Source: Bacteroides zhangwenhongii
GTDB taxonomy: Bacteria > Bacteroidota > Bacteroidia > Bacteroidales > Bacteroidaceae
Length of the DNA: 64,000 bases
Direction: 5' to 3'
Assembly (NCBI RefSeq): GCF_009193325.2
Contig: NZ_CP059856.1
Coordinates: 4,526,001 to 4,590,000, forward strand
The notes beneath the pieces are model-generated. The model had not been told where the DNA came from. It searched no databases and saw only the letters and a program-made list of their open reading frames with translations. A program made the position numbers and the translations under genes. Shown here in pieces: positions 1 through 8,695 of the stretch (position 1 is its first letter; each line of letters starts with the position of its first letter).

Positions 1-1405
1 AAACATCCCATAGAATGGATCAAGTTCTTTTTTCCGAATTATGTCAAATATGAATTTGCCGACTTCCAGAAAAAGGCTATCCGGCGGATCATTGCACACG
101 ATGAATGGTTTGAGGTGCTTTCTTGGAGCCGTGAGCTGGCCAAATCCACCGTCACCATGTTCATCGTCATGAATCTCACGCTTACCGGACGCAAAAAGAA
201 TGTGATTCTGACCTCCAACAGCAAGGACAATGCGGTGCGCCTGCTCGATCCCTACCGGGCCAATCTCGAAGCCAACGGACGCATCATGGCATACTACGGC
301 AAACAGGAACTGCCGGGCTCATGGACCGAGGATGAATTCACCACCAAAGGGAAGGTCTCTTTCCGCGCACTGGGTGCCGGACAATCTCCGCGTGGTTCGC
401 GAAACGAGGCCATACGTCCCGACGTACTGCTGGTCGATGACTTTGATACGGACGAGGATACCAAGAACCCGGACATCATCCAGAAGCGCTGGGACTGGTG
501 GGAAAATGCGCTGTATCCCACAAGGTCCATTTCCGAACCTACACTGGTCATCTTCTGCGGAAACATCATCGCCAAGGACTGCTGCGTGGTGAGGGCGGGC
601 GAAATGGCCGACTCCTGGGACATCGTGAACATCCGCGACAAAAACGGTTTTTCCACATGGCCGGAAAAGAACTCGGAAGAGGACATCGACCGCACACTGT
701 CCAAAATATCCAAAAAGGCGGCACAGGGAGAATATTTCAACAACCCGATTTCCGTGGGAGAGGTATTCGAAAACATTGCATACGGCAAGGTTCCGGCACT
801 CTCCAAATTCAAGTTCCTCGTGGTGTATGGCGACCCCACCGGGCGAAAGCAAGGGTAAGAAAGGCAAATCCTTCAAGACGGTTTCGCTCTGTGGCAAATT
901 GGGTGGCAGGCTTTACGTCATCAAGACTTTCCTGGCACAGGCGCTCAATGCGGAGTTCATTGACTGGTATGTCCGGATGCTTGAATTTGTCGGGGGCAAG
1001 ACCAATGTCTATTGCTACATGGAGAACAACAAGCTGCAGGACCCTTTCTTCCAACAGGTGTTCAAACCGCTGGTGGCAAAAGTACGCCGCGAACAGAAGA
1101 TTGCGCTGTTCATCCGGGGCGACGAGGAGAAGAAGACGGACAAGGCTACGCGCATCGAGGCCAACCTTGAACCGCTCAACCGCGAGGGGAACCTCATCCT
1201 CAACGAGGCTGAACGGGACAATCCGCACATGAAGGAACTGGAGGATCAATTCAAGTTGTTCACCCTGACCATGCGCTATCCGGCCGACGGACCGGATGCG
1301 GTCGAAGGGGCGAACCGTATCATTGACGAACTGATCAGGCGCATTGAACCGCCCGTATTCCGATCACGGAAGGATGTAAGAAAACGGAATAAGAAAAGAT
1401 TATGA
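1..1405 (+). pseudogene. phage terminase large subunit (Mu gp28-type), 5'-partial and frameshifted
   Basis: This is the DNA-packaging ATPase that loads the prohead. The frame is open from base 1, so the start lies left of the window. A Walker-A-like stretch (SRELAKST) falls near 117-140 and an acidic Walker-B-like stretch (VLLVDDFD) near 424-447. The nuclease half continues after a frame change at about 838-845. Frame 1 ends at 858 just after YGDPTG, and the same family sequence resumes as GESKGKKG in the next frame. One extra G in the GGG run near 840 would explain it. No slippery heptamer of the usual kind is seen, so a mutation or a sequencing error is more likely than programmed frameshifting. 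It is followed by the other head genes in the same direction. Confidence 0.8.
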
Positions 1406-1426
1406 CAACTCTAAAACAATAGGACT

Positions 1427-1852
1427 ATGAGCAAATTTGTTGAACTTACCGATTACGATGCGAGCATCCACCGAGACATCCTCGACGCACTGGTTCGCGA
1501 AGACGAAACGGTCATTGAGGTTTGCGAGGACAGGGCCATTGCCGAAATGCGGTGTTATCTGGGCAAACGCTACGACTGCAACAAGATTTTTGCAGCCACC
1601 GGCGAGAACCGTAACCAGCTCGTGCTGATGATGGTCATCGACATGGCGGTCTATCACATCTTCTGCATCCACAACCCGCAGAAACTTTCCCAGGTACGCA
1701 AGGATCGTTACGAACGGGCGGTGGAATGGATGAAGGCGGTGGCCGACGAGGACATTTCAATCGAAGGGGCTCCGCTGCTGCCCGAGGAACAAAGGGCGGG
1801 CAGGTCGGATTTCCGCATTCAAAGCAACCGCAAACGAACGAACCACTGGTAA
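1427..1852 (+). CDS. Mu gp36-like head-tail protein (DUF1320)
   Basis: The 141-aa protein resembles the DUF1320/Mu gp36 family: a small helical protein with FVELTDYD at the N-terminus and an LGKRYD segment around residues 45-50. Members are virion assembly proteins, probably at the head-tail connection. It sits 21 bp after the terminase and 12 bp before the portal gene, so it belongs to the head operon. In Mu the homologue lies further downstream; here it is between terminase and portal. The C-terminal 25 residues are basic and polar and may be disordered. Confidence 0.7.
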   Translation: MSKFVELTDYDASIHRDILDALVREDETVIEVCEDRAIAEMRCYLGKRYDCNKIFAATGENRNQLVLMMVIDMAVYHIFCIHNPQKLSQVRKDRYERAVEWMKAVADEDISIEGAPLLPEEQRAGRSDFRIQSNRKRTNHW

Positions 1853-1864
1853 AAAGCAAGCATC

Positions 1865-3217
1865 ATGAAAAAGAAAAACAGAAAAACTGGCAAAGCCGGC
1901 ATCATCACCGTAGGGGGAAACTTCACGTTGCCGGGACAAAAGAGACCGAATGTGATTGTGCTCACACAGCCCAAACGCTTCGGGCTGGACATTTCCGACT
2001 ACATGGCAGCCGTAAGGGTGGCCGAGAATGTCGATTTCTCGCGACGTTACAAACTTTATGACCTCTACGAGGACATTCTGATGGATACCCACCTTTCCTG
2101 TGTGCTCGAAAAGCGAAAGAATGCCGTGCTGTGCTCCAACATGGAATTCCGGGTGGACGGGAAGCCCGACGATAAAATCAACGAACAGATACAGTCGCCC
2201 TGGTTCAACCGGCTGGTGGGTGACATCCTTGATGCGAAATTCTGGGGCTTCTCGCTCTGCCAGTTCTACAAGCTGCAGGAGTGGGTGGATTATGACCTGG
2301 TACCACGCAAGCATGTGGATCCGGTCAGGGAACTCATCCTGCGCCACCAGACGGACATTACCGGCCATTCCTGGAATGAATATACCGACCTGCTGTTTGT
2401 GGGTTCACCGTCCGATTTGGGGCTGTTGGCCAAGGCTGCACCTTGGGTCATCTACAAACGTAACACTACGGGCGACTGGGCACAGTTCTCCGAGGTATTC
2501 GGCATGCCTATCCAGGAATATATCTATGATTCCGACGACGACGAGTCACGCCAGCGGGCCATGGAGGATGCGGCCAATGCCGGAAGTCTGGCGCAGTTCT
2601 TCCATGCCAAGGACACGGAACTCAAACTCACGGAAGCCGGAAACAAAACAGGGTCTGCCGATGTCTATGAACGCCTCTGCGAGCGGTGCAACAACGAAAT
2701 TTCCAAACTGATACTGGGCAATACGCTGACCACCGAATCGTCCGAAAAAGGCACGCAGGCTTTGGGTACGGTTCATAAGAAAGTAGAGGACAAGGTACTG
2801 GAGGCCGACCGGAAGTACGTGCTCAACGTGCTGAATTACGACATGACGGACATTCTGCTGCGCATGGGCATCAACACCGAAGGGGGTACGTTCTGTTTCC
2901 CCGAACCGAAGGAAACGGATGCCGGTACCAAAATATCCATCCTCACGCAGCTGAAGAAGAACTTCAACATCCCCATCGACGACGACTATCTCTATGAGGA
3001 ATTCGGTATCGACAAACCGGCCAATTACGAGCAGCTGAAGGCGGAACAAAAGACGGCTGAACAAGCCGACCAGATTCCAAGCCCGAAGAAGGAGCCGGAG
3101 CCAGCGAATAAGGGACGGGATGATGAACCGACACCGAAACAGAAAAGAAACTTCCGGAACTGGCTCAAAGGTTTTTTCGTGAAAGCCCCGGCAGACGGGG
3201 CAGCTTTAGACTGGTAG
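1865..3217 (+). CDS. phage portal protein (DUF935, Mu gp29-like)
   Basis: The 450-aa length suits the DUF935 portal family. Family features include the conserved LGNTLTT-EKGTQALGTVH stretch around residues 280-305 and a preceding D-rich region. The portal forms the ring at the capsid vertex through which terminase pumps DNA. The C-terminal 60 residues are charged and proline-rich (PSPKKEPEPANK), as in many portals. The gene lies between the DUF1320 gene and the MuF gene, the usual neighbourhood of a Mu head module. Confidence 0.88.
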   Translation: MKKKNRKTGKAGIITVGGNFTLPGQKRPNVIVLTQPKRFGLDISDYMAAVRVAENVDFSRRYKLYDLYEDILMDTHLSCVLEKRKNAVLCSNMEFRVDGKPDDKINEQIQSPWFNRLVGDILDAKFWGFSLCQFYKLQEWVDYDLVPRKHVDPVRELILRHQTDITGHSWNEYTDLLFVGSPSDLGLLAKAAPWVIYKRNTTGDWAQFSEVFGMPIQEYIYDSDDDESRQRAMEDAANAGSLAQFFHAKDTELKLTEAGNKTGSADVYERLCERCNNEISKLILGNTLTTESSEKGTQALGTVHKKVEDKVLEADRKYVLNVLNYDMTDILLRMGINTEGGTFCFPEPKETDAGTKISILTQLKKNFNIPIDDDYLYEEFGIDKPANYEQLKAEQKTAEQADQIPSPKKEPEPANKGRDDEPTPKQKRNFRNWLKGFFVKAPADGAALDW

Positions 3218-3255
3218 TCGACAGACTGTATGCGGCTGATAATGGCAGCATCTCC

Positions 3256-4761
3256 ATGGAGTTTGACTTCTCCGAAGAGGTGCTGCGGCGTGCCTTGCTG
3301 AACATATACAGCAGGGACTTTCATCCGGCAACCGAAATCGAAATCAACCTGTTCAATGAAATATGGGCAAAGATGGACAAGGCGGCAAAGGAAGGGTTCA
3401 GCAAATCCAAGGCCATTACTCCGGACGAGGATTTCAGAAATGCCATACTCCGGAACAATGCCGTATTCTCGGCATTCAAGGTACATCGTATGCAGAATGA
3501 CATGGCACGACTTTTATTGGATTCAAACGGCATTTTAAAACCGTTCGACAAATGGGTACAGGAAGTCTTGCCCATTGCTTCCCATCAGGTTCGTCACTGG
3601 CTGCGGACGGAGTATGATACGGCGGTCATCCGGGCGCATCAGGCGGCTGACTGGCAACAGTTCCTGCGCGAACGCGATATTCTGCCCAACCTCAAATGGC
3701 TACCGTCCACCTCCATTCATCCGGGGGCTGACCACCGCCCGTTCTGGAATACCATCCGGCCGATTGATGACACGTTCTGGAACATCCACCGACCGGGCGA
3801 CCGGTGGAACTGCAAGTGCGACCTCACTGCCACCGACGAGGAGCCGACACCACTTCCGGACGAAGACGACAAGAACAAGCCCCAGCCCGGACTGGATAAC
3901 AATCCGGGAACGGACGGCAAACTGTTTTCCGACAATCATCCATATCAGGCAGAAGCCCACAAGGGTGCCCAAAAAGCGGTGGATAAACTTATGGCCCGTA
4001 TTGACGAGATGATTGCGGAAATGCCGGACTACCTTACCGGGGAGGAAAAAATGGCCATTGCCCGGAACAACCTCGAAATGGAAAAGGCTCTTAAAATCAA
4101 AAAAGGAAAACCTATGGATGTGGATAAGGCGGACAAACAGAATGCAAATCCCAAACATGTGGAAGAGTATATTTTGGATTCCAAAGGAATATACCGCGAT
4201 AAAAGGGGAAACAGATACCGGAAGAACAGCGATTACGATAAAAAACGGGATACTCCATACAGTATCAACTGCCAGACTTGCGCACCGGCATACGCTTTAC
4301 GATTACGTGGATGGGATATTACCGCCAAAGGCAATGTCGCAGGGTCTAAACTTGAATATCTGAGTAATGGACGTGCTTTTGAAGTCTGGAAAAACACCGA
4401 CGGTACTCCGGCGCAACATATAAGTATAAACAGCTGGCTTGCGCACAAAGGATACCTGAAAATGACCCCTAAAAGGTACATGGAGTATTTCAATGAGGTA
4501 TGTAAGGAAGAAGGCGTGTATGAATTGTGCATCGGCTGGAAAAGTGGAGGAGGTCATGCTACAATCCTGCAACGGTTTGCGGATGGTGAACTAAGGTATA
4601 TCGAACCCCAAAGCGATAATTCTGCCGGTTCAGGAATGGAATGGAAAGACGTAAAATATTTATGTGAAATAGGAGCTGCGACTTCCCACAACTGCAGGGG
4701 AGTCCTGAGAATTGACAATAAGCTATTCGATGTCTCCTTCCTCGATATTTTCGATACATGA
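3256..4761 (+). CDS. MuF minor head protein fused to a papain-like toxin domain
   Basis: Residues ~60-200 are a Mu gpF-type minor head domain (RTEYDTAVIRAHQAADW; ending near RWNCKCDL). A helical linker follows to ~residue 300. The last ~170 residues are not head protein. NCQTCA (Cys339/Cys342), GGGHA (His434) and IEPQSDN (Glu450-Asn455) have the order and spacing of papain-fold polymorphic toxins (Tox-PL type). MuF-toxin fusions are a known class of phage polymorphic toxins; the toxin is thought to travel with the virion or act in the lysogen. The terminal domain is more AT-rich than the head part, suggesting separate acquisition. A small opposite-strand gene overlaps the last 39 bp and may encode the cognate immunity protein. 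Catalytic residues are assigned by motif only. Confidence 0.8.
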   Translation: MEFDFSEEVLRRALLNIYSRDFHPATEIEINLFNEIWAKMDKAAKEGFSKSKAITPDEDFRNAILRNNAVFSAFKVHRMQNDMARLLLDSNGILKPFDKWVQEVLPIASHQVRHWLRTEYDTAVIRAHQAADWQQFLRERDILPNLKWLPSTSIHPGADHRPFWNTIRPIDDTFWNIHRPGDRWNCKCDLTATDEEPTPLPDEDDKNKPQPGLDNNPGTDGKLFSDNHPYQAEAHKGAQKAVDKLMARIDEMIAEMPDYLTGEEKMAIARNNLEMEKALKIKKGKPMDVDKADKQNANPKHVEEYILDSKGIYRDKRGNRYRKNSDYDKKRDTPYSINCQTCAPAYALRLRGWDITAKGNVAGSKLEYLSNGRAFEVWKNTDGTPAQHISINSWLAHKGYLKMTPKRYMEYFNEVCKEEGVYELCIGWKSGGGHATILQRFADGELRYIEPQSDNSAGSGMEWKDVKYLCEIGAATSHNCRGVLRIDNKLFDVSFLDIFDT

Positions 4762-4971
4762 ATCGATAACGTCAAGGGATAACGGACCGGTTATTTCGGT
4801 TGCGTCTTTACCGTCATACAGATAGACGAAAGGATAACCGGTACAGGAGTCCCCCGGAAACTTGAACACATAGGCTTCCTGGCCTTCATAAATACCAAGG
4901 TATTCGAAGGTGTCACCGTATTGCTCAATAAGTACACGGGCCTCGTTCTTTACTTGTTCCGGTATATTCAT
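4723..4971 (-). CDS. small acidic protein, candidate immunity protein for the MuF toxin domain
   Basis: The 82-aa acidic protein (start MNIPEQVKNEAR; an upstream start at 5007 is possible) is the only leftward gene inside the rightward head operon. Its 3' end overlaps the toxin end of the MuF gene by 39 bp tail to tail. The sequence suggests a small alpha/beta fold (YLGIYEGQEAYVF, then FVYLYDGK and a helical acidic tail). It has no signal peptide, consistent with cytoplasmic protection. Size, acidity and position fit an immunity protein, but no family is recognised and the role is inferred from context. Confidence 0.6.
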   Translation of the reverse strand: MNIPEQVKNEARVLIEQYGDTFEYLGIYEGQEAYVFKFPGDSCTGYPFVYLYDGKDATEITGPLSLDVIDSCIENIEEGDIE

Positions 4972-5033
4972 AACGCATAAAAGGCATATTGGAAGCCTCG
5001 GTTGCAAAGTTATAAATTATTCTTGAATTACTG

Positions 5034-5663
5034 ATGATTATGGACATAAAAGATTTTACGGAAATGATAAAGCGGAAACGTGACAGGCTGGACAGTATGA
5101 TGCGCCGCAAAATGCCAGTCATGGTAGGACGAATGGCCAAAGACCATTTTCAGGATAACTTCCGGCAGGGTGGATTTGTCAATGGCGGTCTTCACCCTTG
5201 GCCCAAAGCCAAACGGCTGTCCTCGGGAGGTTTCGATGCCGCCAGCAATTATGGAACGCTGCTCTCCGGCAGGAAACATCTGTTCAAATCGGTCGGATAT
5301 ACACCTGCAGACTACCGGGTAAGGGTATTCAACGAGGTGGTCTATGCACCCATCAACAACTGGGGCGGGGAAATCGATGTCACCGTCACAGACCGCATGA
5401 GGCGCTTTGCATGGGCCAAGTTCTACAAGGCTTCGGGAAAAAGAAAAAAAACCGGCACAGGGCAAAAGAAACGCGTCAAACGACGTTCCAAGCCGAAGGA
5501 ACTGAATCCGCAGGCACAGTTCTGGAGGAACATGGCGCTTACCCAAAAAAAGAAACTGCACATCCGCATCCCGCAGCGCCAGTTCATGGGCGAAAGCGAA
5601 GAATTGAACCGGCGTATCCGGGAAAAGGTGGACCAGGAAATTACCAACATTTTAAACCAATAA
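5034..5663 (+). CDS. phage virion morphogenesis protein (Mu gpG-like / tail completion family)
   Basis: The 209-aa basic protein begins with a helical segment (DFTEMIKRKRDRLDSMM) and carries the HPWPKAKRL region near residue 60, typical of the phage virion morphogenesis family (Mu gpG, P2 gpS). Members take part in head-tail joining or tail completion. A lysine-rich stretch (KRKKTGTGQKKRVKRR) lies around residues 138-155. It follows the MuF gene as in Mu, with the candidate immunity gene between them, and ends 4 bp before the next gene. Confidence 0.75.
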   Translation: MIMDIKDFTEMIKRKRDRLDSMMRRKMPVMVGRMAKDHFQDNFRQGGFVNGGLHPWPKAKRLSSGGFDAASNYGTLLSGRKHLFKSVGYTPADYRVRVFNEVVYAPINNWGGEIDVTVTDRMRRFAWAKFYKASGKRKKTGTGQKKRVKRRSKPKELNPQAQFWRNMALTQKKKLHIRIPQRQFMGESEELNRRIREKVDQEITNILNQ

Positions 5664-5667
5664 CGAT

Positions 5668-6129
5668 ATGGACGAAATTTTTATCGCAATCATGGAACAG
5701 ATTGCACAGGAAATGCCGGAACTCTCTCTCATCGACGAGGACTACGGACAATTGGAAATGGGAGCAGAAGAAGACCAGTACCCGGTCACTTTCCCTTGTG
5801 TATTAATCGGAAATACAAACTCCGACTGGCACGACCTCGGATACGGGGCACAGAAAAGCGAATCCGCACTGACCGTCCGGCTGGCCATCGATTGTTACGA
5901 CGATACAAGCTACGCATCCGGCACGTATGACAAGGTGAGGGAAAGGCAGCAGCTGGCCAAGAAATTATACAAGTCGCTGCAGTGTCTGCAATGCACGGAC
6001 AACGCTTCGCCGCTGGTACGCGAGAAAAGCCGTTCGTATGCCATGCCGCATTACATCAAGGTCTATGAAATGACGTTCTCATTCACACTGCACGATGAAT
6101 CGGCCATGCCGTCATCTTATGGGGAATAG
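5668..6129 (+). CDS. phage structural protein, tail-terminator-like
   Basis: The 153-aa protein follows the gpG-like gene by 4 bp. It is the last rightward gene before the convergent early operon. The pattern of an N-terminal helix, a beta strand (YPVTFPCVLIGN), a second beta stretch (ALTVRLAIDCYDD) and a long helix (RERQQLAKKLYKSLQ) resembles tail terminator/gp37-like proteins. The family assignment is uncertain. Its end overlaps the end of the opposite gene at 6112. Confidence 0.5.
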   Translation: MDEIFIAIMEQIAQEMPELSLIDEDYGQLEMGAEEDQYPVTFPCVLIGNTNSDWHDLGYGAQKSESALTVRLAIDCYDDTSYASGTYDKVRERQQLAKKLYKSLQCLQCTDNASPLVREKSRSYAMPHYIKVYEMTFSFTLHDESAMPSSYGE

Positions 6130-6381
6130 TTCCAGCTGGGCGGCAGTCAGACGGGGGGCTTTCACCTTGGGAACAGGCTTCAGATTGTAGTCTGTTCCCT
6201 CACGTGATTTCCGGCGGATGATGGTCATGATACGTTCCTCGGATATAAAGAATTCGCGCTCCGACAACACTTTTAAAGCATCGTCGAACCGCAACCGCTG
6301 TATTTCTGTCCAATAGTAGTAACGACGGCATAGTGCCTCGTCACGCAGCTTGATCAGTTCTTTATCCCGTCCTTTGCCCAT
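6112..6381 (-). CDS. hypothetical phage protein, small and basic
   Basis: The 89-aa product (MGKGRDKELIKLRDEAL...) is rich in Arg/Lys and helical, with FISEERIMTIIRRKS in the centre and an LTAAQLELF tail. It could bind DNA, but no family is recognised. It is the most distal leftward gene, lies beyond the terminator at 6433-6465, and converges with the structural gene ending at 6129. It may therefore have its own promoter or be reached by readthrough. Confidence 0.55.
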   Translation of the reverse strand: MGKGRDKELIKLRDEALCRRYYYWTEIQRLRFDDALKVLSEREFFISEERIMTIIRRKSREGTDYNLKPVPKVKAPRLTAAQLELFPIR

Positions 6382-6432
6382 ACATTTTATTTCTCTTACA
6401 AAAATAACTGATTTCCATCTATTTTAAGAACA

Positions 6433-6465
6433 AAAGCGCCGCAATTATAACAACTGCGGCGCTTT
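6433..6465 (-). terminator. hairpin terminator of the leftward early operon
   Basis: An 11-bp perfect stem, AAAGCGCCGCA / TGCGGCGCTTT, has an 11-nt loop and is followed on the minus strand by a short U run. It lies just past the stop of the last long early gene (6492). It can also act on rightward transcripts from the structural genes. Confidence 0.75.
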
Positions 6466-6491
6466 CTGTTTATAGGGTTAACGGGTTTCGG

Positions 6492-7154
6492 CTACAAACG
6501 GCAGAAACTGGGTTCAATGCGGGTCCATACGCCGTTTTCAGGGTTGCGGCGGCTGAAGTAGTAGTTGGTGGCATTGCGCTGCACTACATTAGCTTCCTTG
6601 AACAGGCGCATGATGTCTGCATACTCTTCATCGAACTTATCTTCCAGTTCATACAGCTTTGAAATGCTCTTGTAGTCCAGGTCGCCCATCTTGTTGCGCT
6701 CCAGCAGGGTCATGGCCATCTGATACATCGGATCATCAGAACCTTTCTCGCTGTTCTGCATGTAGCGCTTCAAATAGTCAATCAGACGGTCGGCTGCCAT
6801 GTCGGCTCGTTCATCGAAGCCTTTCACCTTGTTGCTTTTCACTTCCAGACGGAAGTCTCCGTCCGTAATGGTATAGCTGCGCTGTTCGTCGCTTTTCACC
6901 TGGCCGTATTCCTTCATCACCTTGGTAAAGGCATCGGCTTCTTTTTCCAGCCATCCGCGGAACCCGGTCACGGCATTCACCATCTCAAGAACGTTGGTCT
7001 TTACTTCGTGCATAAACTCACCGCGTAATGCCTCGTAAGTTTCACGACGGGCGATGCGGTCTTCTTTCTCTTCTTGCTGCAGCTGGGCCATGAGGGCTGC
7101 TCGCTGTTCTTTACTCAGGGACTTGATGTCCACACTTTGATTGTTCTTTTCCAT
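6492..7154 (-). CDS. DUF3164 family Mu-like prophage protein
   Basis: The 220-aa protein resembles the DUF3164 family found in early regions of Mu-like prophages. An N-terminal coiled coil (QRAALMAQLQQEEKEDRIARRE) precedes a conserved central part with RSYTITDGDFRLEVKS and a C-terminal region ending in RRNPENGVW. Function is unknown in the family. It is the last long gene of the leftward early operon, and a terminator follows within 60 bp. Confidence 0.75.
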   Translation of the reverse strand: MEKNNQSVDIKSLSKEQRAALMAQLQQEEKEDRIARRETYEALRGEFMHEVKTNVLEMVNAVTGFRGWLEKEADAFTKVMKEYGQVKSDEQRSYTITDGDFRLEVKSNKVKGFDERADMAADRLIDYLKRYMQNSEKGSDDPMYQMAMTLLERNKMGDLDYKSISKLYELEDKFDEEYADIMRLFKEANVVQRNATNYYFSRRNPENGVWTRIEPSFCRL

Positions 7155-7172
7155 TTTAAATCATTTTAGTTG

Positions 7173-7370
7173 TTAATCAGCTATTACTTTGTCATCCTTC
7201 AGCAGCAAAGCGAATGTCCTGTCTCTTTCTGCTTTGGTTTCAAACTTCTTGTATGTCTTCCAGCCACCGTTTATGCCGGTACACATCTTTATCCTCGGGC
7301 CTGGATAATCATCCTTTCGTATTATACAGAACCCCGCTTTTATCAGCTTGTCTTGGTCATCTATCCTCAT
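7173..7370 (-). CDS. hypothetical phage protein
   Basis: A 65-aa product starts at MRIDDQDKLIKAGF; starts at 7376 and 7394 are also open. The gene overlaps the end of the preceding one, which supports the internal start and translational coupling. It contains GFCIIRKDDYPGPRIK and FETKAERDRTF. No family is recognised. Confidence 0.5.
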   Translation of the reverse strand: MRIDDQDKLIKAGFCIIRKDDYPGPRIKMCTGINGGWKTYKKFETKAERDRTFALLLKDDKVIAD

Positions 7371-7542
7371 AATCATCCTGCTTTTCCGGTTCATCGTCTA
7401 TCAGCATGGCCTCCCCATTGGCATACGCCCAGTCGGCCAGTTCGTTGAAAAACTCCGCTGCATCCTGGTTCTCCATATCGGATGTCGTAAGGGTCACGTC
7501 TTTTCTTATGCGCTCAAGCGCTTCATGTGCTTTTTTATCCAT
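7357..7542 (-). CDS. hypothetical phage protein, small and acidic
   Basis: The 61-aa acidic protein (MDKKAHEALERIRKDV..., with AAEFFNELADWAYANGE) ends in a DDEPEKQDDYEDR tail. It overlaps the next gene by 14 bp in the early operon and follows the 7549-7971 gene by 6 bp. No family is recognised; an acidic helical protein of this kind could be a protein-protein inhibitor. Confidence 0.5.
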   Translation of the reverse strand: MDKKAHEALERIRKDVTLTTSDMENQDAAEFFNELADWAYANGEAMLIDDEPEKQDDYEDR

Positions 7543-7548
7543 ATTGCT

Positions 7549-7971
7549 CTATTTATCGGTTAAACCTCCTTTTCGTTGGATAGCCCGCAGTTTGATGGCC
7601 AGTTGTTCCAGCTCGGCTGTACTAACCTGAACAAAGGGCTTGCCGGCTATCCGGGGGTTGTTGCAGAATTCGTTCACCCGGTTCCAGTCGGTGGTGTCTA
7701 TACCCAACTGTTGCATCAGCTTCAGGCAGACGCTGCGTTTCCGTCGCAGTTCCTCGCGAAGTTTCTGCCGCCATTCGTCTTGTCCGCTCAGTTTCTCCAG
7801 AGCAGTACAACAAACTTCATACTCCTTGGCCGTCATTTCCTTCAGACTGTCTGTCCGGTTCCACGTGTACTGCAGCACGATTTGTTTTTTGAATTCCTCC
7901 CGATCGCCCTGATAAGGCAGTTTGTTGAACAATGCATAGAACCGGGCGAAATTGGTTACTTCCTGTGCCAT
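7549..7971 (-). CDS. conserved Mu-like phage protein, possibly GemA/gp16-like
   Basis: The 140-aa helical protein ends with WNRVNEFCNNPRIAGK and LEQLAIKLRAIQRKGG, a tail shape reminiscent of the Mu gp16/GemA (DUF1018) regulators. Those also end in a small domain near the transposition genes. The match is weak. It is tightly packed between neighbours (2 and 6 bp) in the early operon. Confidence 0.5.
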   Translation of the reverse strand: MAQEVTNFARFYALFNKLPYQGDREEFKKQIVLQYTWNRTDSLKEMTAKEYEVCCTALEKLSGQDEWRQKLREELRRKRSVCLKLMQQLGIDTTDWNRVNEFCNNPRIAGKPFVQVSTAELEQLAIKLRAIQRKGGLTDK

Positions 7972-7972
7972 A

Positions 7973-8206
7973 TCATCCTTTCACTTTTTTCTCCACTGAA
8001 AGAATTGCCAAACTTATCATCATAAGTTTTACAGACTGGCTGTCCTCTTCAAACAAATCAATATCCGCAACCACAGGCTCACCGCTCATGGTGTTCCATA
8101 TTTGCTCTACCTCTTTCGTCTTCTTTTGATTCATCAAAAAGAGATACGCGTCATACTCGGAACGGTCAAATTCAAATACGACCTGAACTTTCTGTTTTTC
8201 TTCCAT
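7973..8206 (-). CDS. hypothetical phage protein
   Basis: A 77-aa protein begins MEEKQKVQVVFEFDRSEYD, a beta strand followed by helices, and contains NQKKTKEVEQIWNTM. It is separated by 1 bp from the following gene and 18 bp from the preceding one. No family is recognised. Confidence 0.5.
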   Translation of the reverse strand: MEEKQKVQVVFEFDRSEYDAYLFLMNQKKTKEVEQIWNTMSGEPVVADIDLFEEDSQSVKLMMISLAILSVEKKVKG

Positions 8207-8224
8207 ACATTCACTATTAAAAGG

Positions 8225-8695
8225 TTATTCAAACAATACTTTAATGCCACACGAACTGGCTACGTCAAGCTCCAGTTTGGCTCCCTTGCTCAGTTCCCAG
8301 TCCTTCAGCATGTAGATATAGTCACAAGCCAGCAACAGGGCAATGTCGGCCCGCATGTGGGCTCTCCAATGAGCTTCATCCGGCAATCCGTTCCTGAAAG
8401 GGTTTACAGGATCATAGCCTTGTGCCATCAGTTTCTCCTCGGCACGGCTGAAGGCTTCCTTGCGCTCATTCATATCATAGTGCGCGATGGCTCCGCTGAT
8501 GTACACTTTCCCGGCACCGGTCGCTTCACCACGTTGAAAAGCCTTGTGTCGTTCCCACCGTTCCGGAACCACCACACTGTAGTTGCACGATTGGCAGCAG
8601 CAGCCTTCTTCTTTCACCGGGAACGGATTGTATCCGTAGCCCTCATACTCTTTGCCGCAGATGCAGCACACTTTCTTTTCTTCTTTCTTTTCCAT
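8225..8695 (-). CDS. DUF4406 / deoxyribosyltransferase-like protein with N-terminal zinc ribbon
   Basis: Residues ~10-45 hold four paired cysteines (CCICGKEY and CCCQSCNY), likely a zinc ribbon. The rest matches DUF4406, a small relative of nucleoside 2-deoxyribosyltransferases. It has VYISGAI near the start, then DPVNPFRNGLPDE, DIALLLACDYIYMLKDWELSKGA and an EL-D tail. Phage members are thought to handle nucleotides or modified bases; the substrate is unknown. The start overlaps the stop of the preceding gene (TGATG); a GTG one codon upstream is possible. Confidence 0.7.
   Translation of the reverse strand: MEKKEEKKVCCICGKEYEGYGYNPFPVKEEGCCCQSCNYSVVVPERWERHKAFQRGEATGAGKVYISGAIAHYDMNERKEAFSRAEEKLMAQGYDPVNPFRNGLPDEAHWRAHMRADIALLLACDYIYMLKDWELSKGAKLELDVASSCGIKVLFE

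Noticed and set aside
836..860. Programmed ribosomal frameshift in terminase
   Set aside because: No X-XXY-YYZ heptamer or clear stimulatory hairpin; a one-base indel in GGG is simpler.
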